A DNA stretch of 13,512 nt from Candidatus Zixiibacteriota bacterium (GTDB taxonomy: Bacteria; Zixibacteria; MSB-5A5; GN15; PGXB01). Under the pieces are notes generated by a model, which was given only the letters and a program-made list of their open reading frames with translations, searched no databases and was not told where the DNA came from. The position numbers and the translations under genes are program-made. This document shows positions 7,078 to 13,512 of this stretch, in pieces. Where the stretch lies: assembly GCA_026397495.1 (NCBI GenBank), contig JAPLUS010000101.1:1-13512 (forward strand). Reading direction: 5' to 3'. The first letter of the stretch is position 1; every line of letters begins with the position of its first letter.

Positions 7078-9516
7078 ATGAAATCTATTTTGTTCTTTCT
7101 TGGTATCATAATTCTAATCACGGGCCATCTAATAGCGGCCGATTGGCGAGGGCAGGTTACTGATAGTGTGGGGCAACCCATTGAAGGGGTTAATATTTTA
7201 AGCAACATCCCCGCCTTGTCCGCGGTTACCGACAGCAATGGACAATTTCTGTTAAAAGTTAGCGCTCTCTCGCCGACAAAATTAACCTTCAGTCATATCA
7301 GCTATCAACCGGTAATGGTTACCGTCGGCAGCCAATTGATTGACAATATCTCGGTCATTTTGGAACCTTCCCTTTATCCCGGACAGAATATAAAAGTAAT
7401 GGCCGAAAGAGCTGTAACCGGCTTAACCCCGATTGCCTTCAGTGATTTTACTCAAGGCGATATAAAGCGCGATTATACAATCTCGGAATTTCCACTTTTA
7501 TTAGAAACCACTCCCAATCTTTACGCCTACGCCGATGCTGGAGGCGGTTTGGGCTATAGTTATCTTAAGATTCGCGGCTTTGATGACAAAAGGATAGCTG
7601 TTTATATCAATGGTATCCCCCTTAACGACCCTGAGGATCAGGCCACCTATTTTGTCGATATTCCCGATTTTGCCGCTGATGCTGCCGATATTCAGGTGCA
7701 ACGTGGCGTCGGAAACTCACTCTATGGTGACGCCTCCTTTGGTGGTTCGGTCAATATTGCTTCAAGCGGGTTGGATCGTTCTCGTAAAGTGACCCTTACA
7801 TCCGGCTGGGGAGGGTTCTACGCCGGCCGTGATTTCGTCTCACAGATGCGCAAGCAATCAGTGGAATTCACTTCGGGGTTATTGGATGGCCGCTGGTCGA
7901 TGACGGGACGATATTCCAAGCAATATTCAGGGGGATACCGTTTGAATTCATGGTATGAGGGCTGGGCTTATTATCTGTCGCTGTCTCGTCTTGATCCCCA
8001 TATGACGACCACCTTCAATGTTTACGGCGGGCCAATGAAAATGCATCTGGCGTATTATGGTATAGATAGAACCACCGAAGCTGTTAATAGGCGGGTGAAT
8101 CCGCTTGGTTACGCCGATGAAACCGACAATTTTAATCAACCCCATTTTGAACTGCATAACGCCTATAATCTAAGTGACCGGCTGGCCCTCCGGAACACGC
8201 TTTATATGATTACCGGGAAAGGGTATTATGAACAGATGAAAAATGATGATTATGCCGGTTATGATATTCCCCCCGAAGTTACCGAAGATTCACTAACATC
8301 CGGATTTTTGGTGAGAAGAAAATGGGTGGCTAAAGAGCAATTCGGCTGGAACCCTCGTCTCGATTGGGATCATCGGAAAGGGACGGCGTCTTTAGGTGGT
8401 TCTTTCTATTATTTTCATTCCGATCATTGGGGACAGGTGGTATGGGCGGAAGGACTTAAAAAAACGGTCGATCCACAGCATAAGTACTATGAGTACTATG
8501 GTAAGAAATACCTGTTTTCTCTTTATCTGCACGAATATTACAATTTGAGCGACAAGGTGCGCTTAATGGGGAATCTTCAGCTTAAGAACTTAAGATACAA
8601 TTTTGACCAAACCCTTACCGGTGTTATGCCCGGATATAAATACGATCTCAACTGGCTCTTTCTTTCGCCCCGAACCGGTATCACCTATCTGTTGGATGAC
8701 AAAACCGATATATTTTTCAGCCTGGCTCTTTCTTCGCGCGAACCGGAAGATAATACCATCTATAAGGCCGAGGATGTCGGCGCCATCCCGTCCCTGGAAA
8801 TAAAAAGCAAAATTATCCATGGTCCCAATGATATTACCTATATATTCGGCGACCCCACTATTAAACCGGAGCGGCTCTATGATTTTGAACTGGGCGCTAA
8901 CTATAAAGGCGAAAAATACCGGGCGGGAATAAATCTTTATTGGATGGAATTCCGCAATGAAATAATAGAGAAGGGCGGAATCGATGAAGATGGTCACCCG
9001 GTCATGGGGAACGCCGACCGTTCGGTGCATTCGGGGATTGAGCTTAATGGAAGATTCCCCGTCAAAACATATCTGGAAATTTCAGGAAATGTTTCATACA
9101 GCTATAATCGGCTTATGAAATATTATGTATACACGGATGCCGGCCGGATAGATTACTCCGGCCATCCCCTTCCCGGATTCCCGGATTATATTGGCAATCT
9201 TATTTGTGATTATGACCAGGCTCCTTTCAGGTTTGTTTATCGCCTGCGTGCCATCGGCAGGCAATATGTCGAAACCGGTAAGAACGATTCGCTTTCCATT
9301 GATCCCTTTCTGGTCTCTTCGGTCTCGTCGTCATTTTCGTTTGGCAAGATGGGTGACTATGGCCGAATTACTCTGATCGCAACGGTTAATAATCTCTTTA
9401 ATAAGAAATATGAGTTAAGCGGTTATAGCTACGAATATGATGGCCATTGGTATGGGGAATATTTCCCTGCGGCCGAACGAAATTTCTTTGTCCAATTGAA
9501 ATGGGAACTGGAATAA
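7078..9516 (+). CDS. TonB-dependent outer-membrane receptor, probable thiamin/precursor uptake
   Basis: Outer-membrane gated porin powered by TonB/ExbBD, expected to import thiamin or a related compound because its mRNA carries a TPP riboswitch. From ATG 7078 it has 812 residues: a signal peptide (about 1-21, 'ILFFLGIIILITGHLIAA'), a carboxypeptidase-regulatory-like domain (about 22-97, 'GQVTDSVGQPIEGVNILSN'), a plug (about 112-228, with 'IRGFDDKRIAVYINGIPLND' and 'VQRGVGNSLYGDASFGGSVN'), and a beta-barrel to the end. The in-frame ATG at 6994 is rejected: it lies upstream of the terminator, and its extra 28 residues would bury the signal peptide. The C-terminus ends 'FVQLKWELE', so the final residue is not the usual aromatic one. 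The symporter gene follows after 4 nt. The receptor class is certain; the substrate follows from regulation. Confidence 0.93.
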   Translation: MKSILFFLGIIILITGHLIAADWRGQVTDSVGQPIEGVNILSNIPALSAVTDSNGQFLLKVSALSPTKLTFSHISYQPVMVTVGSQLIDNISVILEPSLYPGQNIKVMAERAVTGLTPIAFSDFTQGDIKRDYTISEFPLLLETTPNLYAYADAGGGLGYSYLKIRGFDDKRIAVYINGIPLNDPEDQATYFVDIPDFAADAADIQVQRGVGNSLYGDASFGGSVNIASSGLDRSRKVTLTSGWGGFYAGRDFVSQMRKQSVEFTSGLLDGRWSMTGRYSKQYSGGYRLNSWYEGWAYYLSLSRLDPHMTTTFNVYGGPMKMHLAYYGIDRTTEAVNRRVNPLGYADETDNFNQPHFELHNAYNLSDRLALRNTLYMITGKGYYEQMKNDDYAGYDIPPEVTEDSLTSGFLVRRKWVAKEQFGWNPRLDWDHRKGTASLGGSFYYFHSDHWGQVVWAEGLKKTVDPQHKYYEYYGKKYLFSLYLHEYYNLSDKVRLMGNLQLKNLRYNFDQTLTGVMPGYKYDLNWLFLSPRTGITYLLDDKTDIFFSLALSSREPEDNTIYKAEDVGAIPSLEIKSKIIHGPNDITYIFGDPTIKPERLYDFELGANYKGEKYRAGINLYWMEFRNEIIEKGGIDEDGHPVMGNADRSVHSGIELNGRFPVKTYLEISGNVSYSYNRLMKYYVYTDAGRIDYSGHPLPGFPDYIGNLICDYDQAPFRFVYRLRAIGRQYVETGKNDSLSIDPFLVSSVSSSFSFGKMGDYGRITLIATVNNLFNKKYELSGYSYEYDGHWYGEYFPAAERNFFVQLKWELE

Positions 9517-9520
9517 TTAA

Positions 9521-10912
9521 TTGCACCTGATTGATTATGGTATAGTCGCTACTTATCTGGGGAGCCTGGCCTATCTGGGATTCTCACGGCGGGCCGGAAA
9601 GAAACAGTCGGCGGTTGAGTTTATTCTTGGCGGACGGGCACTGACTCTTCCCGCTTTTGTGGCGTCGCTGGTCTCCACCTGGTATGGCGGTATATTGGGA
9701 GTAGGTGAGTTCACCTATCGCTATGGTATTGCCAACTGGCTGGTGTTTGGCGTGCCGTATTATCTGGCCGCCCTCCTGTTTGCGCTGTATCTGGCCAAAA
9801 GAGCGCGCCAATCCGAGGTGCTCACGATTCCGGACACTCTCCATGCCACCTACGGGCGCGGCACTGCGATTGCCGGAGCCATTATCCTGTTTTTGACAAC
9901 TCTCCCCGGTGCCTATATTCTGATGCTCGCCATCCTGCTTAAATATCTCTTCGGCTGGCCATTCTGGCTGGGGGCGGTGCTTGGGACAATATTCTCTATT
10001 TTCTATATTCATATGGGGGGATTCCGCTCTGTGGTCCGCACCGATATTTTGCAATTTGTGCTGATGTATGTTGGCTTTATTGTCATGTTCATCATGCTGG
10101 TCTGGCAGTACGGTGGCTTGCCGTTTATCAGAAGCGCGGTACCGTCGACCCATCTGGCCTGGCATGGGGGCAATTCCGGCTGGTATATCGCCATCTGGTA
10201 TGTTATCGCATTGCAGACTCTGGTGGAGCCGGCTTTCTATTCCCGATGTTACGCCGCCAAGGATCCCAAAGTAGCCCGCAATGGAATACTTATCTCCATT
10301 CTCTGCTGGATGGTCTTTGATTTCCTGACCACGTCGTGCGGCCTGTATGTCCGCGCTATTCTGCCCAATCTTGAGGACCCGGCCGCTTCGTATGTGGCGC
10401 TGGCCAATCTGATGCTTCCCGCCGGAATCATGGGAATATTTGCCCTGTCGCTTCTGACTACGGTGCATTCCACGGTCGATTCCTATTTCTTCATTGCCGC
10501 CACAACTTTTGGCCGCGATATTGTCTGGCGGATTTTCCGGGTGCCGGAAGAGAGAATCACCCATTACACCCGGATGGGGTTGATACTTTCGGCGGTTATC
10601 GCTCTGGGCGCGGCCCTCTATTTTAAATCAATTATCGATATCTGGCATGATTTTGGCTCGGTTGGAACCCCGGCCTTGCTTTTACCGCTTTTTACGGCAA
10701 TGAACAATAAACGCTTGATGTCACCGAGGATGGCGCTCCTATCGGTTCTAACATCAGGCGGGATATCGCTCCTTTGGCTTCTTTCTCGCTACTGGACCGG
10801 AGACGGGCAGTACTGGTACGGCCTCGAGCCGATTTTCCCCGGGTTGATAATTTCGATTGCGATCTATTCATTCGGCCGGAAACAGACGTCTTGTCGGGGC
10901 TTGATTTTGTAG
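9521..10912 (+). CDS. Sodium:solute symporter (SSS) family permease, candidate thiamin transporter
   Basis: Inner-membrane permease of the SSS family (relatives: pantothenate, proline and sugar symporters). The 463 residues are nearly all hydrophobic helices. Family marks are 'FILGGRALTLPAFVASLVST' (about 34-53), 'GGFRSVVRTDILQFVLMYVG' (about 166-185; the conserved G-G-x-x-x-V-x-x-T-D-x-x-Q), and 'LLTTVHSTVDSYFFIAATTF', equivalent to the helix bearing the sodium-site serines, followed by 'GRDI'. The length is slightly below the usual 480-550. TTG 9521 is the first possible start, directly after an in-frame TAA and 4 nt after the receptor's stop, so both genes probably share the TPP-controlled transcript. 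An SSS-type thiamin transporter (ThiV) was proposed by comparative genomics, as I recall; whether this is its ortholog cannot be told here. The family is firm; the substrate is inferred. Confidence 0.9.
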   Translation: MHLIDYGIVATYLGSLAYLGFSRRAGKKQSAVEFILGGRALTLPAFVASLVSTWYGGILGVGEFTYRYGIANWLVFGVPYYLAALLFALYLAKRARQSEVLTIPDTLHATYGRGTAIAGAIILFLTTLPGAYILMLAILLKYLFGWPFWLGAVLGTIFSIFYIHMGGFRSVVRTDILQFVLMYVGFIVMFIMLVWQYGGLPFIRSAVPSTHLAWHGGNSGWYIAIWYVIALQTLVEPAFYSRCYAAKDPKVARNGILISILCWMVFDFLTTSCGLYVRAILPNLEDPAASYVALANLMLPAGIMGIFALSLLTTVHSTVDSYFFIAATTFGRDIVWRIFRVPEERITHYTRMGLILSAVIALGAALYFKSIIDIWHDFGSVGTPALLLPLFTAMNNKRLMSPRMALLSVLTSGGISLLWLLSRYWTGDGQYWYGLEPIFPGLIISIAIYSFGRKQTSCRGLIL

Positions 10913-10948
10913 GGGTGTGATTTATTGTTTGTTGTCAAGCAGTTGTAG

Positions 10949-10995
10949 GTCAAAATCCCCTCGGGGGATGGGTGTGATGGGGACGGGGTTTTGAC
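10949..10995. repeat. Inverted repeat with nested hairpin
   Basis: GTCAAAA at 10949-10955 pairs with TTTTGAC at 10989-10995, with CCCC/GGGG extending the stem. Inside it ATCCCC 10955-10960 and GGGGAT 10964-10969 can form a competing small hairpin. It lies 36 nt after the symporter stop. Confidence 0.7.
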
Positions 10996-11032
10996 ATCTT
11001 CTTTAAGTTGTGTCGGGACTTACGAATAGTTT

Positions 11033-11056
11033 CGCAAAACCCTTCGGGATTTTGCG
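11033..11056. repeat. Hairpin with TTCG tetraloop
   Basis: CGCAAAA 11033-11039 pairs with TTTTGCG 11050-11056; after one mismatch CC/GG closes a TTCG loop at 11043-11046. No T-tract follows. Confidence 0.7.
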
Positions 11057-11067
11057 CTACAGAGTAA

Positions 11068-11093
11068 TAGGGGTTTGATAAATCAAACCCCTA
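11068..11093. repeat. 12-bp near-perfect palindrome
   Basis: TAGGGGTTTGAT at 11068-11079 and its exact reverse complement at 11082-11093 are separated by only 2 nt. As DNA it could be a protein site or a REP-type element. Confidence 0.8.
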
Positions 11094-11140
11094 CAAAGCT
11101 TACCTCTTAAATCTTCTTCTAAGAGCCAGTTTTGTAGTAG

Positions 11141-11181
11141 GGCAGAACCCCGCGCTTGCCCGCCTGTGGTGGGGTTCTGCC
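11141..11181. repeat. 11-bp perfect inverted repeat
   Basis: GGCAGAACCCC at 11141-11151 and GGGGTTCTGCC at 11171-11181 flank a 19-nt loop rich in G+C. No T-run follows. Confidence 0.8.
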
Positions 11182-11193
11182 ATTCGTACCGTT

Positions 11194-11238
11194 GCGTCGG
11201 GTCTTGCCACCGCCATCGGCGGGGGTGTGACCCGACGC
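11194..11238. repeat. Nested inverted repeat
   Basis: GCGTCGGGT 11194-11202 pairs perfectly with ACCCGACGC 11230-11238. Within it CCGCC 11210-11214 and GGCGG 11218-11222 form a second hairpin. Confidence 0.75.
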
Positions 11239-11304
11239 CCCAAGTTTCGTGGGCCAAAATTCCCTCGAATTCCGCCGCAGACGGAATGAGCGGGGTTTCG
11301 ACAA
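11230..11304. repeat. Composite direct repeat, copy 1
   Basis: Core of 45 nt at 11260-11304 matches 11503-11547 with a single difference (C at 11278, T at 11521). The core contains ATTCCG/CGGAAT as a 6-bp hairpin. The preceding ACCCGACG...TTTCGTGGGCCAAAAT (11230-11260, with 7 extra bases at 11238-11244) resembles 11439-11462, so the repeat unit is longer than the core. Confidence 0.85.
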
Positions 11305-11335
11305 CCAAACTGCACCATCCGACGCAAGAATCTGG

Positions 11336-11356
11336 ATGCTGGATCAAGTCCAGCAT
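11336..11356. repeat. 8-bp inverted repeat (ATGCTGGA...TCCAGCAT)
   Basis: ATGCTGGA 11336-11343 and TCCAGCAT 11349-11356 enclose a 5-nt loop. I recall similar 'GGATCAAGTCCAG' dispersed repeats from intergenic regions of several bacteria. Confidence 0.75.
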
Positions 11357-11418
11357 GACAATAATGGGACAGTTATGGCAGAAGTATGTCTTTGTCTGAG
11401 AGTGTCTCTTCAATTGTC

Positions 11419-11462
11419 ATTCTGGCGAAAGTCCCACGACCCGACGTTTGGTGGGCCAGAAT
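11419..11462. repeat. 8-bp inverted repeat spanning the start of composite repeat copy 2
   Basis: ATTCTGGC 11419-11426 and GCCAGAAT 11455-11462 are exact reverse complements. The right arm belongs to the composite direct repeat. Confidence 0.65.
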
Positions 11463-11547
11463 CCAGCCTTGCAGCTTGTGCCACTTACGGGTAGGTCGAA
11501 GTTTCCCTCGAATTCCGCCGTAGACGGAATGAGCGGGGTTTCGACAA
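11439..11547. repeat. Composite direct repeat, copy 2
   Basis: It contains the same two blocks as copy 1: ACCCGACG-TTTGGTGGGCCAGAAT at 11439-11462 and the 45-nt core at 11503-11547. In this copy about 40 nt separate the blocks, whereas they abut in copy 1. The core ends about 45 nt before the start of the peptidase gene. Confidence 0.82.
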
Positions 11548-11591
11548 TCAGAACTATTTTCCTCTTGAATTTTATTCCTCTTCTTCCGTAA

Positions 11592-12788
11592 TTGCCCAAA
11601 AAGAAAGGCTTTAAAATTATATTTGACTTATCCAAAATCCAGGAATACCTTCGCAACGAGAAACTCGATGGCTGGCTATTGGCCGACTTCCACTGTCGTA
11701 ACAATATTGCGGTGGAATTTCTAAACCTGCCGGCCAATCTCACCCGCCGCTTTTTCTATTTTATTCCGGCGATGGGCCAACCAACCGCCCTCATTCATAA
11801 TATTGAAAAGGACAAATTTACCCATCTTCTTGGCAACCATATTTCTTTTTCATCATATAAGGACCTGGAATTGTCACTGGGAAAGATATTGAAAGGGTGC
11901 CAAAGGATAGCGATGGAATATTCCCCGGGTGGACGCCTGCCCTATATTGGATTGGTTGATGCCGGCACTATTGAGTTGGTCAGATCATACGGGGTTAAGA
12001 TTGTATCCTCGGCCGATATGGTCTCCTTCTTTACGGCGCGAATGACCCCGGAGCAAATTTTAATGCACAAAAATGCGGCCTTTTTAGTTAATAGGATTAA
12101 AGACGACGCTTTTACTTATATAAAGCGCCATCTTTCCGGCGGCATATTTCTCAATGAAAAAATGGTCGTTGATTTCATAAAGCGCCGTTTTGATGAAGAA
12201 AACCTGATTACCGATTTTGCGCCGATTTGCGCCGTCGATGCCAATATCAGCAATCCTCACTATGAACCACCCTCTGACGGCTCGGCCGTAATTGCCCGAA
12301 ACGGCCTTATTCTTATAGACCTCTGGGCAAAGTTAAACCAGACAGATTCAATCTTCGCCGATATCACTTGGATGGCGTATGCCGGTGAGTCGGTTCCGGA
12401 TAAGTACCGCTCGCCTTTTTCGATTGTGGTTTCGGCTCGCAATCGGGCAGTCGATTATATAAAGGAGAAATATCCCCAGCCAGTTTTTGGGTATGATATC
12501 GATGATGCCTGTCGTCAGGTTATAATTGACGCCGGCTATGGCAACTATTTTTTCCACCGCACCGGGCATTCCATACTGGAAAGCGTCCATGGCCCGGGGC
12601 CAAATATTGATAATCTGGAAACTGAGGACAGGCGCCGACTCCTCCCCGGCCATCTTTTTTCAATCGAACCGGGGATATATCTTGAAGGGTATGGTTTCCG
12701 TTCCGAGATTGATCTGATGCTGACTGAATCCGGGCCGGAGATTACCACCCTGCCCATGCAAATAGAAATTATCCCCCTGCTGGCCTGA
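11592..12788 (+). CDS. M24-family metallopeptidase (Xaa-Pro peptidase/prolidase-like)
   Basis: Predicted cytoplasmic metallopeptidase of the pita-bread fold, acting on Xaa-Pro peptides or dipeptides. The 398 residues comprise an N-terminal creatinase-like domain (about 10-150, with 'KLDGWLLADF' and 'LTRRFFYFIPA') and the catalytic domain (about 155-398). The five expected metal ligands are visible: Asp243 ('LIDLWAK'), Asp257 ('FADITW'), His326 ('HRTGHSI'), Glu359 ('SIEPGIY') and Glu372 ('RSEIDL'). There is no signal peptide. The start is weak: TTG 11592 follows an in-frame TAA directly and has no Shine-Dalgarno, yet no later start keeps the conserved N-terminal domain. It lies just downstream of the repeat-rich region and is followed by a Nudix gene after 1 nt. 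The family is sure; the exact substrate is unknown. Confidence 0.9.
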   Translation: MPKKKGFKIIFDLSKIQEYLRNEKLDGWLLADFHCRNNIAVEFLNLPANLTRRFFYFIPAMGQPTALIHNIEKDKFTHLLGNHISFSSYKDLELSLGKILKGCQRIAMEYSPGGRLPYIGLVDAGTIELVRSYGVKIVSSADMVSFFTARMTPEQILMHKNAAFLVNRIKDDAFTYIKRHLSGGIFLNEKMVVDFIKRRFDEENLITDFAPICAVDANISNPHYEPPSDGSAVIARNGLILIDLWAKLNQTDSIFADITWMAYAGESVPDKYRSPFSIVVSARNRAVDYIKEKYPQPVFGYDIDDACRQVIIDAGYGNYFFHRTGHSILESVHGPGPNIDNLETEDRRRLLPGHLFSIEPGIYLEGYGFRSEIDLMLTESGPEITTLPMQIEIIPLLA

Positions 12789-12789
12789 G

Positions 12790-13341
12790 ATGTATTTTAC
12801 CTCTCTTATGGTACAGGCGGTTGCAGACAGGTATGGATATCCACCTGTTTTATGTATGGAAGCGCCGGTCGGTCATGAAGAGTACAATTACATTTACTCC
12901 ACCCAAACCTTTGGGCGGTGCCATGATATTACTTTCTATATTTTTAAAGGGAGCCAAGTAATAGTCAATGCCAAACATCACTATCCGCCCGGATTATACC
13001 GAGCCCCATCAGGAGGATTAAAACCGGAGGAGAAATTTATTGAGGGAGTCATCCGTGAGGTCGATGAAGAAACCGGCGCAAAAATAGAGCTTGTTAAGTA
13101 TCTCTTGCAGGTCAATGTCTTTTTCTCCTGCGGTGAAAAGGCCATCCCCTGGAAAACACATGTCTTCAAGGCAGACTATATTTCGGGCAAATTGGCGCCC
13201 ATTGACACTCGGGAAATCCGGGAAGTTAAGTTGGTGGATATGGTCGAATTTGAGCAATATAAGAAGATTATCACGGGGCTTGAATCAGGGGGGCTTCGTT
13301 ATCGCGCTCGACTTCATGATGAGGTAATAAAATTTCTTTAG
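12790..13341 (+). CDS. Nudix hydrolase
   Basis: Predicted hydrolase of a nucleoside diphosphate linked to another moiety, or another pyrophosphate compound. The 183 residues carry a full Nudix box at 75-97: Gly75, five residues, Glu81, seven residues, then 'REVDEETGA' with the metal-binding Glu93/Glu94. The last hydrophobic position is a small Ala rather than Ile/Leu/Val. Upstream residues 1-45 form an unusual N-terminal extension ('MEAPVGHEEYNYIYSTQT'), and the core begins near 'DITFYIFKG'. The ATG is 1 nt after the peptidase stop, so translation is probably coupled; ATG 12808 is a possible alternative start. Family substrates vary too much to choose from sequence alone. A functional link with the peptidase is suggested only by the spacing. 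Confidence 0.9.
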   Translation: MYFTSLMVQAVADRYGYPPVLCMEAPVGHEEYNYIYSTQTFGRCHDITFYIFKGSQVIVNAKHHYPPGLYRAPSGGLKPEEKFIEGVIREVDEETGAKIELVKYLLQVNVFFSCGEKAIPWKTHVFKADYISGKLAPIDTREIREVKLVDMVEFEQYKKIITGLESGGLRYRARLHDEVIKFL

Positions 13342-13389
13342 GAGAACCCATTCTGATTGACACCCTTTCCCCTGTAATCCCAATATGAT

Positions 13390-13424
13390 AATGTCGTATT
13401 TTACCAATTTAGAAATGTCGTATT
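13390..13424. repeat. Direct repeat AATGTCGTATT, two copies with 24-nt period
   Basis: Exact 11-mers lie at 13390-13400 and 13414-13424. The two copies at a little over two helical turns look like paired transposase binding sites inside an IS end. Confidence 0.7.
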
Positions 13425-13429
13425 CCAAG

Positions 13430-13450
13430 CCTGCCTGCCGATCAGGCAGG
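13430..13450. repeat. 8-bp hairpin before the transposase promoter
   Basis: CCTGCCTG 13430-13437 and CAGGCAGG 13443-13450 enclose CCGAT. No T-run follows, so it is not an evident terminator; it may limit read-through translation into the transposase. Confidence 0.7.
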
Positions 13451-13452
13451 GA

Positions 13453-13480
13453 TGCTATAATGCTTTCTCTGGAAGGAGGA
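13453..13480 (+). promoter_or_regulatory. Extended -10 promoter and ribosome binding site of the transposase
   Basis: TGCTATAAT at 13453-13461 is a perfect extended -10 element with no clear -35. AAGGAGGA at 13473-13480 lies 4 nt before the ATG at 13485. Confidence 0.65.
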
Positions 13481-13484
13481 CATT

Positions 13485-13512
13485 ATGGTAGGAAAGGACA
13501 TTATCACAATGA
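13485..13512 (+). CDS. Transposase start (ISNCY-like), 3' partial
   Basis: Only nine codons are inside the window, reading 'MVGKDIITM'. I recall the same opening, with 'GKDIITM' followed by a helix-turn-helix, from ISNCY-group transposases. The strong ribosome binding site and promoter just upstream support a real start. Too little is visible to check the catalytic domain, so the family is a recollection and not a demonstrated match. Confidence 0.5.

Larger units (their letters stand above)
10913..11591. other. Gene-free region packed with palindromic and direct repeats
   Basis: I see no credible gene here; the frames present run through the repeats and have repeat-like composition. The stretch is a chain of different inverted repeats (listed separately) plus a composite direct repeat present twice. 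It is more G+C-rich than the pilus genes. No T-run follows most hairpins, so they do not look like ordinary terminators. REP/MITE-like intergenic elements accumulated at one site are the likeliest content. Confidence 0.75.
13371..13512 (+). mobile_element. Left end of a probable insertion sequence (ISNCY-like), cut by window edge
   Basis: After the Nudix gene the sequence changes to a layout typical of an IS end: a direct repeat, a hairpin, a promoter, a strong ribosome binding site and the start of a transposase-like frame. The outer boundary is not defined because no terminal inverted repeat or target duplication can be checked with one end only; 13371 is a guess. The family call rests on the first nine transposase residues. 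Confidence 0.5.

Noticed and set aside
8590..9030. Minus-strand open frame of 146 residues
   Set aside because: It lies wholly within the receptor barrel region and shows no domain or start signal; it is a shadow frame.
9584..10564. Long open frame on the minus strand (326 residues)
   Set aside because: It is opposite the symporter gene, has a hydrophilic Gln/His/Arg-rich translation without recognisable domains, and the + strand protein shows clear family motifs.
11057..11413. Minus-strand open frame of 118 residues in the intergenic region
   Set aside because: It runs through several palindromes and one direct repeat copy; its sequence is determined by repeats and lacks a ribosome binding site.
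10949..11547. Possible CRISPR array
   Set aside because: The repeats differ from one another and spacing is irregular; only one unit occurs twice.
13430..13450. Hairpin as terminator of the peptidase/Nudix operon
   Set aside because: No T-run follows, and it lies between the direct repeats and the -10 element of the insertion sequence.
13477..13504. 10-mer AGGACATTAT twice near the transposase start
   Set aside because: One copy spans the ribosome binding site and start codon and the other is coding; with an 18-nt offset and no further copies it is probably chance.

Overview
The window is 13.5 kb of bacterial chromosome with every supported gene on the + strand. It probably comes from a Gram-negative, FCB-type lineage (Bacteroidetes relatives or a candidate phylum such as Zixibacteria). 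The reasons are a TonB-dependent receptor with an N-terminal carboxypeptidase-regulatory-like domain, several TTG starts, few Shine-Dalgarno sequences in the pilus genes, and an intergenic stretch packed with palindromic repeats. The lineage is an inference from style and was not tested.

Region 1 (1-6742) is a type IV pilus / type II secretion-like operon with eight tightly packed or overlapping genes: a secretin cut by the left edge, a single-chain GspL-like (PilM+PilN-like) protein, PilO/GspM-like, PilP/GspC-like, a PilX/GspK-like minor subunit with an added beta-helix-like domain, two minor prepilins (PilV/GspI- and PilW/GspJ-like), and a major-pilin-like protein. Together they would form the outer-membrane pore, the alignment subcomplex and the pilin/pseudopilin fibre. 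The motor ATPases and the platform protein are not here and probably lie outside the window.

Region 2 (about 6863-10912) is a thiamin-uptake unit. A TPP riboswitch aptamer (6911-6989) is followed by an intrinsic terminator (7017-7056). The 3' part of the aptamer can pair with the 5' half of the terminator, a readable on/off switch. It controls a TonB-dependent receptor and, 4 nt later, a sodium:solute symporter family permease. The pair would move thiamin or a precursor across the outer and then the inner membrane. The symporter's substrate is the least settled point and the most interesting hypothesis of the window.

Region 3 (10913-11591) has no credible gene. It is a mosaic of at least seven different inverted repeats plus a composite direct repeat present twice.

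Region 4 (11592-13341) holds an M24-family (Xaa-Pro peptidase/prolidase-like) metallopeptidase and a Nudix hydrolase one base apart. Region 5 (about 13371-13512) looks like the left end of an insertion sequence: a 24-nt-period direct repeat, a hairpin, an extended -10 promoter, a strong ribosome binding site, and the first codons of an ISNCY-like transposase that runs off the edge.

The pilus genes look visibly more A+T-rich than the symporter gene. No wholly new system is proven. The best leads are the riboswitch-controlled receptor/symporter pair and the hybrid pilus/secretion operon.
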